Below, one piece after another: positions 63,924 through 64,000 of a stretch of 64,000 nt of DNA. The stretch is from positions 86,206 through 150,205 of the forward strand of contig CANLWG010000017.1 of the NCBI GenBank assembly GCA_947494715.1. Direction: 5' to 3'. The notes under the pieces were generated by a model. It saw only the letters and a list, made by a program, of their open reading frames with translations, was not told the DNA's origin and made no database searches. A program made the position numbers and the translations under genes. Source of the stretch: an uncultured Flavobacteriaceae bacterium (GTDB taxonomy: Bacteria > Bacteroidota > Bacteroidia > Flavobacteriales > Flavobacteriaceae). Within the stretch, counting starts at the first letter, position 1. Every line of letters starts with the position of its first letter.

Positions 63924-64000
63924 CCATAAACCATAAACCATAAACCATAAACCATAAACCATAAACCATAAACCATAAACCATAAACCATAAACCATAAA
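63924..64000. repeat. (CCATAAA)n heptanucleotide tandem repeat
   Basis: Eleven exact copies of CCATAAA fill the last 77 bases and run out of the window. The array is downstream of the GH92 gene and in no credible gene. On the minus strand it reads as an open frame of a seven-residue repeat only because the period is seven. Confidence 0.95.

Noticed and set aside
63779..63997. 72-codon minus-strand frame with a MVYGLWF repeat
   Set aside because: It is the heptanucleotide array read as protein, with no start context or homology.

Overview
The window looks like a chromosomal core region of a marine Flavobacteriaceae bacterium (Bacteroidota, of the Maribacter/Zobellia/Arenibacter kind). This rests on several sequence signs: two proteins with the gliding-motility-associated C-terminal domain (type B cargo of the type IX secretion system); promoter elements of the Bacteroidota TTG-N19/20-TAnnTTTG type; a single fused SecDF; a Rho factor with a long N/Q/K-rich insertion; an archaeal/eukaryotic-type prolyl-tRNA synthetase; DUF2911, DUF4293, DUF6588, DUF1599 and BT_3928 family proteins; and a GH92 alpha-mannosidase. 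The DNA is moderately AT-rich. I see no prophage, transposase, CRISPR array or defence island.

Layout. 1-4.5 kb is an accessory-like stretch: a partial gene, a small membrane protein, a secreted TIM-barrel epimerase-like protein, an AraC regulator, two VOC proteins, a DUF2165 membrane protein and an unlisted 40-codon basic gene on the minus strand. 4.5-11.5 kb holds FtsE divergent from a 1007-residue TPR protein, an outer-membrane beta-barrel protein and an OmpA-family protein, which together look like an envelope module. 11.5-16 kb has an NYN-domain nuclease-like protein, a lipoprotein inorganic pyrophosphatase, a YtcJ-like amidohydrolase lipoprotein and a DUF2911 protein. 16-31 kb carries asnB, a repeat-rich 717-bp gap, gyrB, DUF6588, mdh, secDF, a two-domain ABC ATPase and ppc.

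30.7-35.6 kb is a minus-strand run: GNAT, DUF192 lipoprotein, lgt, yidD, cysS, folE. 35.7-42 kb has the two tandem paralogous T9SS cargo proteins, a FadL-type porin and a Gly/Trp- plus Ser/Arg-rich lipoprotein. 42-48.5 kb is translation and transcription: proS, two identical tRNA-Glu genes, rpsT, a FAS1 lipoprotein, a HEAT-repeat protein, rho and DUF4293. 48.5-55 kb has an ArsR/AHSA1 pair, a PhoD-like phosphatase, a YfcE-like phosphoesterase preceded by what looks like a broken copy of its own 5' end, truA, an ABC exporter and cdaA.

55-64 kb has folP divergent from a plus-strand run (DUF1599, BT_3928/DoxX, thioredoxin, tpiA, prmA, clpS), then a two-gene YeeE/YedE sulfur transporter with a Crp/Fnr-like operator, then a GH92 lipoprotein. 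The window ends inside a (CCATAAA)n heptanucleotide repeat. Most genes are ordinary housekeeping. The more unusual points are the 40-aa basic gene, the 81-bp REP-like tandem array before gyrB, the 5'-end remnant at 51.6 kb that carries a related palindrome, the GW/SR-rich lipoprotein, the TPR/barrel/OmpA module, and the operator at 61.28 kb. I do not see one clearly novel multi-gene system. The TPR/barrel pair is the nearest candidate.
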